A DNA stretch of 40,859 nt from positions 1 to 40,859 of the IMG/VR virus record IMGVR_UViG_3300045119_000249; one strand, written 5' to 3'. The notes under the pieces are model-generated. The model was not told where the DNA came from, did no database searches, and was given only the letters and a program-made list of their open reading frames with translations. Source of the DNA: a virus. Below, piece after piece: positions 31,449-38,941 of the stretch (its first letter is position 1; the number at the start of each line of letters is the position of its first letter). A program made the translations under genes and the position numbers.

Positions 31449-32460
31449 GACCACCACTCCCATACAGCACATCATCTACAGCACGTACAAAGGCCGCGGC
31501 TTGCCCTACATTCAGCGCATTCCCATAGGCGCGCAATAGCTCCACGCGGTTGGATAGCCTTGTAGCCAGCGGGAGTGTTCCGGGTTCAACAGGCCGCCAC
31601 TTTGCGTCGCGACATAACAACCAATCTGCAGCAGACCATGCACCGTGAAGCGCGCCGGACAGGAATTCGTCCGTAGCAGGCTCACCGCTTTCTCCGTCAG
31701 CGCGTCGACGTCCGAAGAGTTCGCCGTCGATTTCAATGTACTCGCACTCGTCTTCAGTTGGGCCGATGCAATCGCAATCAGCGTAGTCAATCCCGCAGTT
31801 GGGGCAATTTCCATCTTCGTCGCACTCGGCACTGAAAACCACGCGGCTAAAACCGCTTGGCGCGGTAACTGATCCGTCCGACTGCGTTTCGTACCGTCCG
31901 GGTTCTTGCCTTCCAGGCTCATGCCCGGTGTGTCCTTCCAGTCCCGAGCCGCTGGCGTAGCCCATCCAGTAAAGGCGTTGTCTGATTTGTGGCGCGCCCG
32001 TGCCCGCTGCGCAGGTATCCAAAGCCCCGCAGACGTAACCCGCGCCGTCCATGTCAGCACATACAACGTCGAGCCAATCAAGGCCGTCCGCGCCCGATAT
32101 CTGTTCGCCAAGCACAACGACAGGTCGACATGCTTCGATAAGTTGGAAAAATGCAGGCCACAGGTCGCGCGCATCTTCGCGTCCCTTGCCCGTGCCAATC
32201 TGGCTGTAGGACTGACAAGGCGGGGAACCAGTCCAAACAGGTCGGTTGCTTCCCCAACCTGCAATTCTGAGTGCGAGTGGCCAACCGCCGATTCCACAGA
32301 AAAAGTGGCATTGCTTGTATTCACGCAGCTCATCGGGGTCAATCTCCGTGATTGATCGTGCGCTTACCGTGCCGGGTGGCAAAAACCCTTCAGCAATTAG
32401 ATTTTTGAGCCATTCACAAACGAACGGGTCATTGTCGTTGTAAAAAATCTGGTCACTCAT
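31438..32460 (-). CDS. DNA cytosine-5 methyltransferase
   Basis: 340 residues. The order of C5-methyltransferase motifs is intact: FFCGIGGWPLAL (I, about 53), GSPPCQSYS with catalytic Cys82 (IV), GEQISG (VI variant of ENV), APQIRQRLYW (VIII) and RAYGNAL with a following helix (X). Between VIII and X lies a short target-recognition region with a Cys cluster (CDEDGNCPNCGIDYADCDC, about 213-231), likely zinc-binding. It probably protects phage DNA from restriction. A second, protein-like ORF lies in the +1 frame on the same strand (32342 to 31512). Confidence 0.93.
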   Translation of the reverse strand: MSDQIFYNDNDPFVCEWLKNLIAEGFLPPGTVSARSITEIDPDELREYKQCHFFCGIGGWPLALRIAGWGSNRPVWTGSPPCQSYSQIGTGKGREDARDLWPAFFQLIEACRPVVVLGEQISGADGLDWLDVVCADMDGAGYVCGALDTCAAGTGAPQIRQRLYWMGYASGSGLEGHTGHEPGRQEPGRYETQSDGSVTAPSGFSRVVFSAECDEDGNCPNCGIDYADCDCIGPTEDECEYIEIDGELFGRRRADGESGEPATDEFLSGALHGAWSAADWLLCRDAKWRPVEPGTLPLATRLSNRVELLRAYGNALNVGQAAAFVRAVDDVLYGSGGHAG

Positions 32461-32561
32461 GGCTGAGTTCCACGTGAAACTTGATGTGCTTTTATGCTAC
32501 ACCAAGTTGCGCAGAATTGCCTTACCGAATTTGCAGAAAGTCGCGTTTGTAACTTTTGGTG

Positions 32562-32592
32562 ATCACTGCGCCGTCCTTTTCGGCGCAGTGAT
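32562..32592. repeat. 12-bp perfect hairpin made of two inverted iterons
   Basis: ATCACTGCGCCG, seven-base loop, CGGCGCAGTGAT. Both arms contain the iteron core. No U-run follows on either strand. It may extrude as a cruciform or block replication by pairing initiator-bound sites. Confidence 0.6.
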
Positions 32593-32672
32593 AAATTGCT
32601 TGCCAATGGCATAAAAATAACGTGCAGAATCAACGACTTCTATCATGCATCACTGCGCCGTGTGCGCCCTAA

Positions 32673-32715
32673 AGGAGAGAGTAAACGGCGCAGTGAGGCG
32701 CCGTTTTACTCTCCT
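32673..32715. repeat. Long imperfect inverted repeat within the origin region
   Basis: AGGAGAGAGTAAACGGCGC is followed closely by a near-perfect inverse, GCGCCGTTTTACTCTCCT. The stem is about 18 bp with a small bulge, and it includes an iteron. It is strong enough to form a structured single-strand start site or an RNA hairpin. Confidence 0.55.
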
Positions 32716-32819
32716 GTGCTCTCCGGTTTCGGCGCAGTGACGGCGCAGTGACGGCAAGTTGTTGATTTAATAAGGACAATTTAACGGCGCAGTGACGGCG
32801 CAGTGACGGCAGTGATAAA

Positions 32820-34835
32820 TCACTGCTTGCCCTTGACCGGGTTGAGCCACTGATTTTTCCAGTCACGGTCGACGTCAACCAGTGCCCGAGCTTCAAGCCA
32901 AGCGAGAGCAGCGCGTACCGAATTGCGTGTCAAATTCATCACCGCGGCTGATTCCTGCAAGCTACGTTTTGAATACCTGCGACCTTCCTGTAGCTCGTTT
33001 CGCAGAAATTGCAGCACCTGTTGTGCTTCCATTTCACGTTGTGCTTCGGGACTCACCTTGCTGGCGTTTACCTGTTCAAACCGGAATCCCTCACGGACGA
33101 CGTAAATCGGCTCAGGCGGCCGACAAAAACTCATCTTGGCAAGTACCATCTTGAACCCGGTTTGATCAGCGCCTAGCTCGTATCCGGTGGCGTCCTGCCA
33201 CTCTTTTTCATCAAGGGGAACCAGCACGGTGAGCATGCGCGAGCCATCGGCCATCGATGAGCCGCCACGACCGGCATATTGGTCGACAGCTTTGTCGCGC
33301 GCGTTTGCTTTGCCGGTGTGATGGATGAGTTCGACGCAGGCATTTAGCGCGTTGCGAATCATGCGACACGCTTCGATTAATCCCTGCTCGGAATCATTCA
33401 CGCGCATTTCACCGGTGCCGAAACTCACAGCCGGGTCAAAGATGACCCACGACGGTTCAAACGACGCGCATGCATCGATCAGCGCATTGACGTAAGCCGT
33501 CCAGGGTACGACGACGTCTTCCACAACGGCCGATAGGCGAAAGTGCACGCCCGACAAGTCAAGGATCACCACGCGCTCAAACACGGTCGCCGTATCTTGC
33601 GGTGTCAGGCATTCAGCGCGACAGATTTCCCGCAAGCGTGCGACAAGATTCTCGCGTGCATCTTCGCGCGTAATGAACACCGACCGGCCGGGTTGTTCTG
33701 GCTGGAATCCCCACAGCGGTCGCGCCAGTGCCAGGCGCATGGCTTCGTACAGCGCAAGCGTGGTCTTGCCGGTACCACCTGCTGCGACGCGCACGCGTAC
33801 ATCTGCAAACAGAAAACCGGGAACGATGACGCGGGGTGTGAGCCGTGCAATATCGACTTCGCGCGGCGTTGCAGGCACCAGACGCAGCGCATCGGCAAGC
33901 GGGTCGGATTTCGGGTTTTGCACAATCGCGCTGCTGCTACCGATTTTGACCGCCGGTGCGCGTGGGTTCTGCCAACCTTGCCGCTGTGCTTCCGCGAAGA
34001 CGGCCCCGAAGCCGGTCGCGGTCGGCTGAAACCCGTTCCACTTCGTTTCTGCCTGATCGGCGTCGAACTTATCGCTGGTCGCGCTCCACTCAAGCCACAG
34101 GTCTTGTCCCGGTGCACCTATCGTTTTCAGCGCCAGACCCATGGCCACCCAATGCGTGTAGCTATCTGCGCTTGTTGCGAACAATGCCAGGCGCAGGTCG
34201 CGCAAGGTGTGGTCGGTCACTTGCGTGACAGGTTGCAATGATTCGCTAGCCTGCTTGCCGGGTGAATGCAGCGGCAATAACGTGCCTTCGACGAAGTCTG
34301 CAAGATCAATCAGGTCGTGGTGGTTGAGCGCGTCGCCCGTTAGCGTGAAATAACGACCGGCGCTGTACGCTTCGATACCGGTACCGTTCGCGCCAAGCGA
34401 GCGGAAGGCGCGACCGAAGCCGATGTAGTGACAACCTTTTTTGCTTGGACTGCGTTCGCAATACGTGAACAGCTTTTCACCGATGAATTCCAGCGCCGGG
34501 TGTGCGGCTATGTCGTCCAGATCGATGCCTTGAAAATAGAAACCGGAACCGTCCGGCCCCATGGCGAAACCCAAGCCGGTGCACGGCTTCACGTAGACGC
34601 ACAGGTTGAACGCTTCGATTGCCTGCTCAAGCGTGGCCAGCTTGGCGATGTCTTCCGGTGTGTCCAGATGACCGAAGCGCGGTGAGCCGTCGCAGTAACA
34701 CGGAATCTTGCGCGGCTTGCCGCTGTTCTCGATCATGACCGAACGCCACAGCACGTAGCGTTTGGCCTGCAGGATTTTTTCGGGCAGATTGGCGAAGTCG
34801 TCTAGCGTCAGCATCTTGAAATCCGGGTTAAGCAT
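32820..34835 (-). CDS. Primase-polymerase / RepA-like helicase replication protein
   Basis: 671 residues from ATG at 34835 (AGGTGA upstream; overlaps the VRR-NUC stop by 8 bp). The N-terminal prim-pol domain shows GIDLDD (about 104-108) and RSPSKKGCHYIGF; a PriCT-like segment WVAMGLALKTIG...WLEWSATSDKFD follows. A RecA-type RepA helicase core carries Walker A GGTGKTT (about 353-359) and Walker B SWVIFDPAV. A C-terminal winged helix (SLQESAAVMNLTRNSVRAALAWLEARALV) may bind origin DNA. It probably primes, unwinds and initiates at the adjacent iterons. Primase and helicase in one chain is typical of phage and plasmid replicons. Confidence 0.93.
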   Translation of the reverse strand: MLNPDFKMLTLDDFANLPEKILQAKRYVLWRSVMIENSGKPRKIPCYCDGSPRFGHLDTPEDIAKLATLEQAIEAFNLCVYVKPCTGLGFAMGPDGSGFYFQGIDLDDIAAHPALEFIGEKLFTYCERSPSKKGCHYIGFGRAFRSLGANGTGIEAYSAGRYFTLTGDALNHHDLIDLADFVEGTLLPLHSPGKQASESLQPVTQVTDHTLRDLRLALFATSADSYTHWVAMGLALKTIGAPGQDLWLEWSATSDKFDADQAETKWNGFQPTATGFGAVFAEAQRQGWQNPRAPAVKIGSSSAIVQNPKSDPLADALRLVPATPREVDIARLTPRVIVPGFLFADVRVRVAAGGTGKTTLALYEAMRLALARPLWGFQPEQPGRSVFITREDARENLVARLREICRAECLTPQDTATVFERVVILDLSGVHFRLSAVVEDVVVPWTAYVNALIDACASFEPSWVIFDPAVSFGTGEMRVNDSEQGLIEACRMIRNALNACVELIHHTGKANARDKAVDQYAGRGGSSMADGSRMLTVLVPLDEKEWQDATGYELGADQTGFKMVLAKMSFCRPPEPIYVVREGFRFEQVNASKVSPEAQREMEAQQVLQFLRNELQEGRRYSKRSLQESAAVMNLTRNSVRAALAWLEARALVDVDRDWKNQWLNPVKGKQ

Positions 34836-35319
34836 CGCGGTCACCTGCAAGAAGTTTTTGCACATCGTCGATGGATGTGACGACCGCGGCCAATGCGCCA
34901 AGCCGTGCGCGGTTGTCTAAAAAACGCTGTTGTGCGCTGGTCGCTTTGCGACCGGGCCGCTTCACTTCAAAAAAGAAGGCGCGACCGCCGGGCAAGGTGC
35001 CCGACAGGTCGCTGTGGCCAGCGCTAGAGTTGAAACGGATGTGACGCTCGCCTTCCAGCATCATGCCGCTATTATGACGGGTGACTGAGGCGCCAATAAT
35101 GCGACGCAGATAATCGATTATTGCGGTCTGGATTTCACGCTCGGTCGGGCCGGTGTAGACCGCCGGTCTGGTGCGCGGTTTGTGTTCTTTTGGTGGTGGT
35201 GCGTGAAATAGCGGGTCATCATCTGGAATCGGTGTACCAGTTACGCGCGCCAGACCACGCATGACCGCGGCATTATGCACAATGACTTCCTGCAGGGACA
35301 GCCGTCCTTTGCGCTTCAT
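34828..35319 (-). CDS. VRR-NUC domain nuclease
   Basis: 163 residues. The VRR-NUC core is visible: REIQTAIIDYLRR, then HSDLSGTLPGG (catalytic Asp), FFFEVKRPGRK (Glu-x-Lys) and SAQQRFLDN. In phages this family is encoded beside helicases and is proposed to resolve branched DNA during replication or recombination. All metal-binding residues appear present. The preceding 80 residues are a basic, proline-rich extension. Confidence 0.92.
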   Translation of the reverse strand: MKRKGRLSLQEVIVHNAAVMRGLARVTGTPIPDDDPLFHAPPPKEHKPRTRPAVYTGPTEREIQTAIIDYLRRIIGASVTRHNSGMMLEGERHIRFNSSAGHSDLSGTLPGGRAFFFEVKRPGRKATSAQQRFLDNRARLGALAAVVTSIDDVQKLLAGDRDA

Positions 35320-35353
35320 GACGATATGTCATTGCAATAGTCCACACATGGAC

Positions 35354-35908
35354 TCATGATTGCAACGCCTCATACCAGTCGGACGGCAATAGACAATTAC
35401 CAGGCGCATCCTTGAACAACGGTGCTATCTGTTCGCGCTGGTATCCTGCAAGGCCGCATCCGATGCGCGTGACCAGAAACCTGTCGGTGGGATGCTTGCG
35501 TGCATGCTCAAGAAATGTGCCCACGTGTTGACCGATGATATCCACCGGTAAAATTTTCAATTCCGCGTCCTTGGTCGGAATTGCATAGCTATTGCCTTGC
35601 AGGCCTTCACCCCTTCCGTAAATTGCACCGCGGTGCTCGCGTGCATGCAGCGCTGCGCCTTTGCCGTGCCTGCCTGCCAGATTTGACCCGAAGACGAACA
35701 CCGCGAAGGCCTCCCACCTGCTGTACAGCTCATCCGCAGCAGCGACGGTGTTGTCCATTAAAAAAAATTCAGTTGCCTGTGGAAATGCCTTCCACTGCTT
35801 GATGACTTCGGCGCGATAGGCCGCAATCTCGCTGATTGTCCAGTCGTGCACTTCGTCGAGTGCACGGCAGATCACGTCCAGCGCGGTGCTTCGCGCCTTC
35901 TGATCCAT
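35354..35908 (-). CDS. Macrodomain-like protein
   Basis: 184 residues. The C-terminal part from residue 68 on carries VFVFGSNLAGRHGKGAALHA, SYAIPTKD, GQHVGTFLEHARKHP and RFLVTRIGCGLAGYQREQIAPLF, the pattern of the macro-like A1S_2505-type phage family, related to ADP-ribose-binding macrodomains. The glycine-rich loops fit nucleotide/ADP-ribose binding. In a phage, removing or sensing ADP-ribose marks could counter host toxins. The N-terminal 65 residues are helical with no match. The start has a weak ribosome-binding site. Confidence 0.85.
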   Translation of the reverse strand: MDQKARSTALDVICRALDEVHDWTISEIAAYRAEVIKQWKAFPQATEFFLMDNTVAAADELYSRWEAFAVFVFGSNLAGRHGKGAALHAREHRGAIYGRGEGLQGNSYAIPTKDAELKILPVDIIGQHVGTFLEHARKHPTDRFLVTRIGCGLAGYQREQIAPLFKDAPGNCLLPSDWYEALQS

Positions 35909-35911
35909 GGT

Positions 35912-36193
35912 TCACAAAGCCGCAATAATTTCGTCGGTAAAGAAATCAGGACGCAGTCGAGCAGGCTCGACGTGCACGCCAAGACGATGCGCAACGACCA
36001 CCACGGCGGGAAGGCTGTGCAAAGGAATTTCACGGTGCTGTTCCCACTTCCACACCGCGGCATGACTGATGCTTAAAAGTTCCGCCAAAGCAGATTGTCC
36101 CCCTGCCGCTTGTTGAATCCGCTTCAGGAAATCCACGGTGTAATTGTCAGATGTGAGTGGCCCCGAATTATTTTCGGAAATATTTGTAAACAT
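35912..36193 (-). CDS. Cro-like (YdaS-type) repressor
   Basis: 93 residues. A helix-turn-helix is clear: GGQSALAELLSISHAAVWKWEQHREIP (about 31-57), and LRPDFF near the end is typical of YdaS/Cro family proteins. GAAAGG precedes the ATG. It is divergent from the CI-like gene across a 176-bp operator region and is the first gene of the leftward replication operon, the standard position of Cro. Confidence 0.88.
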   Translation of the reverse strand: MFTNISENNSGPLTSDNYTVDFLKRIQQAAGGQSALAELLSISHAAVWKWEQHREIPLHSLPAVVVVAHRLGVHVEPARLRPDFFTDEIIAAL

Positions 36194-36369
36194 CGTTTAA
36201 CCTTTCACAAATCGCCTGCAACCTGTGGTTGCACGTTTTGGTGCTTTACGGTACTGTTGCGCGTGGAGGCTACCACCAGTAGCACAAAGTAGCATAACCC
36301 CGAACGGGCAAATTGTCGCCGTCAGGCTGACGGCACTTGTTAAAACCATGTTATTGAAAGGGTTTCTAT
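36194..36369. promoter_or_regulatory. Divergent control region between cro-like and repressor genes
   Basis: It contains three perfect dyads: TGCAACCtgtGGTTGCA (36217-36233), GCTACcaccaGTAGC (36269-36283) and GCCGTCAGgCTGACGGC (36318-36334). A third GTAGC at 36289 makes a 10-bp-phased triplet with 36269 and 36279. No strong -10/-35 pair stands out by eye. The different dyads suggest at least two regulators, the CI-like and Cro-like proteins, acting on both promoters. Confidence 0.75.
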
Positions 36370-37158
36370 ATGGCAGCGGTCAAGAAGACGACGCACAAAT
36401 CCACCCAGGTTGCGCAGATCAAGAACGAGAACATCGACCGAGAGACGCGTCCGGCTACAGAGCCGCCCATTTCGGCAGTCATCAGGCGCATGGCGCGGGA
36501 ACACGGTCTCAATCAGGAAGCACTAGCCGATGCGCTGCGAAAGGTAAGCAACGGCCAGATTGGCCGCGCTGCGGTTGGACGCTGGTTTCGGGGTGAGACC
36601 ACACCAGAATTGACGTGGCAGGTGGCACTAGCGAATCTGTTCGGTATCACCCTAGACCAGCTCCATGGTGAAGTGATGATGTCCAAAGAGCGCCGAACGG
36701 TTGAGATTTTCGGACAAACTCTCGATCAGATCGACGAAACGCTTAAACGCTCTGTCGAAGCTCATTTGTTGGGTGGACAGATTCTGTCCACCTACCCGCG
36801 CATCCGTAACCGCATCACGACGCTACGCCCGGATGTCATGGTGGAAGATGACAACGGGCCGGTGCTTGCGGTCTTCATCATGCAAGGTGGCCAGAACGCT
36901 GCATTGAATGTTGTAGGCCTTGCGCAGCTCTGGCACATGTCAGAGCAGGTTGCACCGCTTTATGTCGGCTGGATAAATCACGGAATACAAAGTGCAGACT
37001 TTGAACCACTAGTCGACGAAGGCTATGTGCAAGGCTTTGAAATCGTCCAAGGTGAAGAAGTTGAAATGTTGACCGCGAAGGGAGTGATTTTCTCTAATCT
37101 GCGTGCACAGCTTAAGGCCGCACTGGCACCGAAGACAAAAAAGAGGACAAAACGATGA
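36370..37158 (+). CDS. CI-like repressor with unusual C-terminal domain
   Basis: 262 residues, ATG after AAAGGG. Residues 35-100 form an XRE-type helix-turn-helix (VIRRMAREHGLNQEALADALRKV, AAVGRWFRGETTPELTW). The rest is not an S24 LexA-type peptidase: no Ala/Cys-Gly cut site or Ser-Lys pair is seen. Instead a helix is followed by RPDVMVEDDNGPVLAVFIMQGG, which has the shape of a PD-(D/E)xK fold without its lysine, then APLYVGWINHG. Induction therefore may not depend on RecA self-cleavage. The gene overlaps the lipoprotein start (ATGA). Confidence 0.85.
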   Translation: MAAVKKTTHKSTQVAQIKNENIDRETRPATEPPISAVIRRMAREHGLNQEALADALRKVSNGQIGRAAVGRWFRGETTPELTWQVALANLFGITLDQLHGEVMMSKERRTVEIFGQTLDQIDETLKRSVEAHLLGGQILSTYPRIRNRITTLRPDVMVEDDNGPVLAVFIMQGGQNAALNVVGLAQLWHMSEQVAPLYVGWINHGIQSADFEPLVDEGYVQGFEIVQGEEVEMLTAKGVIFSNLRAQLKAALAPKTKKRTKR

Positions 37159-37649
37159 TGCGCGCATTTATTGTTGTGGCATGTGCTTCGCTGCTTGCCG
37201 GGTGTGCTGTTGGTACTGCATCGCTTGCAGGCTTTGAGCCGCAAGCGGTTACGCGTGAGACTGACAGCTTCCGTAAGGTGACCACGTTCAAAGGCCCGGA
37301 AGTCAACCACGACGGTGGGCGGGTATTCCTGCGCGCCTTCGCTGATGCCAAGGGCATCACGACGTATGAGCTTTACTACTTCGACTACTTTCAATCTGGC
37401 CACGGTGAGTTCCGATCCGCGACCGATGCCAGTGGAAAAGATTTGACCGTCATACCGATTGAACGTCGGCTCTACACCTGCAACGGCTACGGCTGTTCCT
37501 ATTCAGAGCACGTGGCGGTTTCACTCACGCGCGACTACCTGTTTGCGCGAAGCGTTGACGGCTTGACGATCAAGCTGTACGGCAAAACCAGCGAAGTCGT
37601 AACGTTATCAGGTGCTTACGTAAAATCATTCCTGCAGGCGCTGCCTTGA
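37155..37649 (+). CDS. Lipoprotein co-expressed with the repressor
   Basis: 164 residues with an N-terminal lipoprotein signal (MMRAFIVVACASLLAGC; lipobox LLAGC, lipidated Cys17), then a beta-rich extracytoplasmic domain containing a short Cys-x4-Cys loop (TCNGYGCSYS). It overlaps the repressor stop by 4 bp and ends before a strong terminator, so it is expected to be made in the lysogen. Prophage-expressed lipoproteins often block adsorption or DNA entry of related phages; that role is an inference from position. Confidence 0.87.
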   Translation: MMRAFIVVACASLLAGCAVGTASLAGFEPQAVTRETDSFRKVTTFKGPEVNHDGGRVFLRAFADAKGITTYELYYFDYFQSGHGEFRSATDASGKDLTVIPIERRLYTCNGYGCSYSEHVAVSLTRDYLFARSVDGLTIKLYGKTSEVVTLSGAYVKSFLQALP

Positions 37650-37659
37650 GCCGGTGCAA

Positions 37660-37786
37660 CTTGCGTTGTCTTATTGCGCGGATGTGCTACCGTAAATAGC
37701 GCAGCGGATTTCCTCCCGGATTTTTGCCCGCTGCGTGTAGTTGCCTGATCTCACTTAAATACCCCGCCTTGTGCGGGGTTTTTTTT
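37660..37786 (+). ncRNA. Possible small RNA ending at the repressor-operon terminator
   Basis: After the lipoprotein stop there is no ORF. CGCAGCGG...CCCGCTGCG makes a long-loop hairpin (about 37698-37736), followed by about 25 unpaired bases and then the terminator. A weak promoter-like TTGTCT-16-TACCGT lies near 37668-37695. This may be just a 3' UTR of the repressor message, or a lysogen-expressed sRNA. Confidence 0.25.
37761..37786 (+). terminator. Strong intrinsic terminator of the repressor-lipoprotein operon
   Basis: ACCCCGC, five bases, GCGGGGT, then eight T. It has the strongest terminator signature in the window and isolates lysogenic transcription from the early rightward operon. 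Confidence 0.93.
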
Positions 37787-37848
37787 CGCCTGCGTTTTTG
37801 CAAGTTGTTGATTCTGTTGGTCTAGCTTTTCGGTACATGTTTTCCCTA

Positions 37849-37882
37849 TTGACAGGCGTTTCGTCTAGTTGCACGCTGCAAC
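37849..37882 (+). promoter_or_regulatory. Candidate early rightward promoter with operator
   Basis: A consensus -35 TTGACA (37849-37854) is followed, at -10 distance, by a poor match overlapped by a perfect dyad GTTGCAcgcTGCAAC (37868-37882). The half-site TGCAAC also forms the 36217-36233 dyad in the CI/Cro region, but in opposite order. A repressed or activator-dependent promoter for the genes from 37934 onward fits. Confidence 0.5.
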
Positions 37883-37933
37883 CCCACGCAACATTTCGCT
37901 ACTGATACGCACAATTCAAGTTGGGGACAGATC

Positions 37934-38137
37934 ATGCAGAGCACACCAGAAAAGACCGTCAGCGCCCCAATTAACCCGCACGCGCGTGCGCTGGTTTCCA
38001 TCGTCTGCAGCGACTGCGGTCATGAGTTTGCGAAGATGGTGAGTTTTCAGTTGGAAGTCGTGCAGTGCCCGGACTGCGGTGCTGCGCAATGCGGCCACGC
38101 AATGCAGGCCGCGTGGTTTCACCGGGTAGTGCAGTGA
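37934..38137 (+). CDS. Small zinc-ribbon protein
   Basis: 67 residues, ATG after TTGGGGACA. Two CxxC pairs, CSDCG (about 25-29) and CPDCG (about 45-49), form a zinc ribbon; a further Cys-Gly-His follows. It is the first gene of the early rightward operon and its TGA overlaps the next ATG. Probable nucleic-acid-binding adaptor; no further assignment. Confidence 0.75.
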   Translation: MQSTPEKTVSAPINPHARALVSIVCSDCGHEFAKMVSFQLEVVQCPDCGAAQCGHAMQAAWFHRVVQ

Positions 38138-38331
38138 TGCACGCCTACCAGGTTTTCTACCCGACCGGCGCCGTGCTGCGCATCACGGCACGCAGTCTCT
38201 ACACCGCCTGCTGCTTTGCCTACGCGAGCGGTCGTGAATGTTGGGTACGGCCGCTTCGCCCGACTGAGGGTGAGCACATCGCGTTCGTCGCACAAAATTT
38301 CGAGAGGGGTTCACATGTCACTTACCGTTAA
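38137..38331 (+). CDS. Small hypothetical early protein
   Basis: 64 residues from ATG at 38137 (TGATG overlap with the zinc-ribbon gene); the longer open frame to 38065 lies inside that gene. The sequence MHAYQVFYPTGAVLRITARSLYTACCFAYASG reads like a one-strand-one-helix protein. Its 3' end overlaps the SSB-like gene start. The function is unknown. Confidence 0.65.
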   Translation: MHAYQVFYPTGAVLRITARSLYTACCFAYASGRECWVRPLRPTEGEHIAFVAQNFERGSHVTYR

Positions 38332-38932
38332 AGACACCGGCGCTGATTTCGAGTTGGCACCAGCGGATCAGTACACCGCACGCTGTTATCGCGTCATCGA
38401 TCTAGGCACGCAAGCAAGCACGTATGAAGGCAAGACCGAGCAGAAGCACAAGGTGCTGTTCATGTGGGAATTACTGAGCGGTGCAACGATGAAGGACGGC
38501 CGTCCGTTCTGCGTCGGTCGCCGCTTCAATGCATCGCTGCATGAAAAGGCCGATTTGCGTAAAACGCTGGAATCTTGGCGCGGTGCTGCCTTCACCGACG
38601 AACAGTTAAATGGCTTCAAGCTGACCGACGTGCTTGGCGCCTACTGCCTGATGCAAGTCGTACATGAGAACGGGTACGCAAACGTTCAATCGCTGATGAA
38701 GATGCCCACGGGCATGCCGAAACCGAAAGGCATTAACGACGCCGTCAGTCTGGATTTTGACGACTTCGACTGGCTTATTTTCGACACATTGTCCGAACGC
38801 TTGCGTGAAACGATTGCAGCAAGTCCAGAGTTCAAGGACGTCGCGGCAGCTCGCACCAAAGCCGCCACCCAGGCTACGCCAGCGAAGAAACTGAGCGTGG
38901 GCATTGACATCGACGACGACATTCCATTTTAG
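38315..38932 (+). CDS. SSB-like ssDNA-binding protein
   Basis: 205 residues from ATG at 38315 after GAGAGGGG. It has a conserved phage family layout: YTARCYRVIDLGTQ, KHKVLFMWELL, GRRFNASLHEKADLRKTLESWRG, FKLTDVLGAYC. It ends with the acidic tail DIDDDIPF, the typical SSB C-terminal partner-binding peptide. It likely coats single strands during replication or annealing and recruits the neighbouring exonuclease or helicase. The OB fold is inferred. Confidence 0.83.
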   Translation: MSLTVKDTGADFELAPADQYTARCYRVIDLGTQASTYEGKTEQKHKVLFMWELLSGATMKDGRPFCVGRRFNASLHEKADLRKTLESWRGAAFTDEQLNGFKLTDVLGAYCLMQVVHENGYANVQSLMKMPTGMPKPKGINDAVSLDFDDFDWLIFDTLSERLRETIAASPEFKDVAAARTKAATQATPAKKLSVGIDIDDDIPF

Positions 38933-38941
38933 GCGACCGTC

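Larger units (their letters stand above)
32461..32819. repeat. Iteron cluster, probable replication origin
   Basis: 359 bp without a gene, directly after the primase/helicase gene. CGGCGCAGTG occurs at 32581, 32686, 32730, 32741, 32785 and 32796, and its inverse CACTGCGCCG at 32564 and 32651. Two pairs are spaced exactly 11 bp, about one helical turn, and a degenerate copy follows at 32807. An A/T-rich patch (32761-32784) lies between the pairs. Multiple helically phased direct repeats beside a RepA-type gene are the layout of iteron origins, so replication likely starts here. Confidence 0.72.

Noticed and set aside
31512-32342. Independent gene in the +1 frame of the cytosine methyltransferase (as an annotated CDS)
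   Set aside because: The in-frame methyltransferase has all catalytic motifs and the other frame may be a shadow; kept as a finding only.
32562-32592. Intrinsic terminator in the origin region
   Set aside because: The 12-bp hairpin has no T-run on either strand and both arms are iteron copies, so an origin element is more likely.
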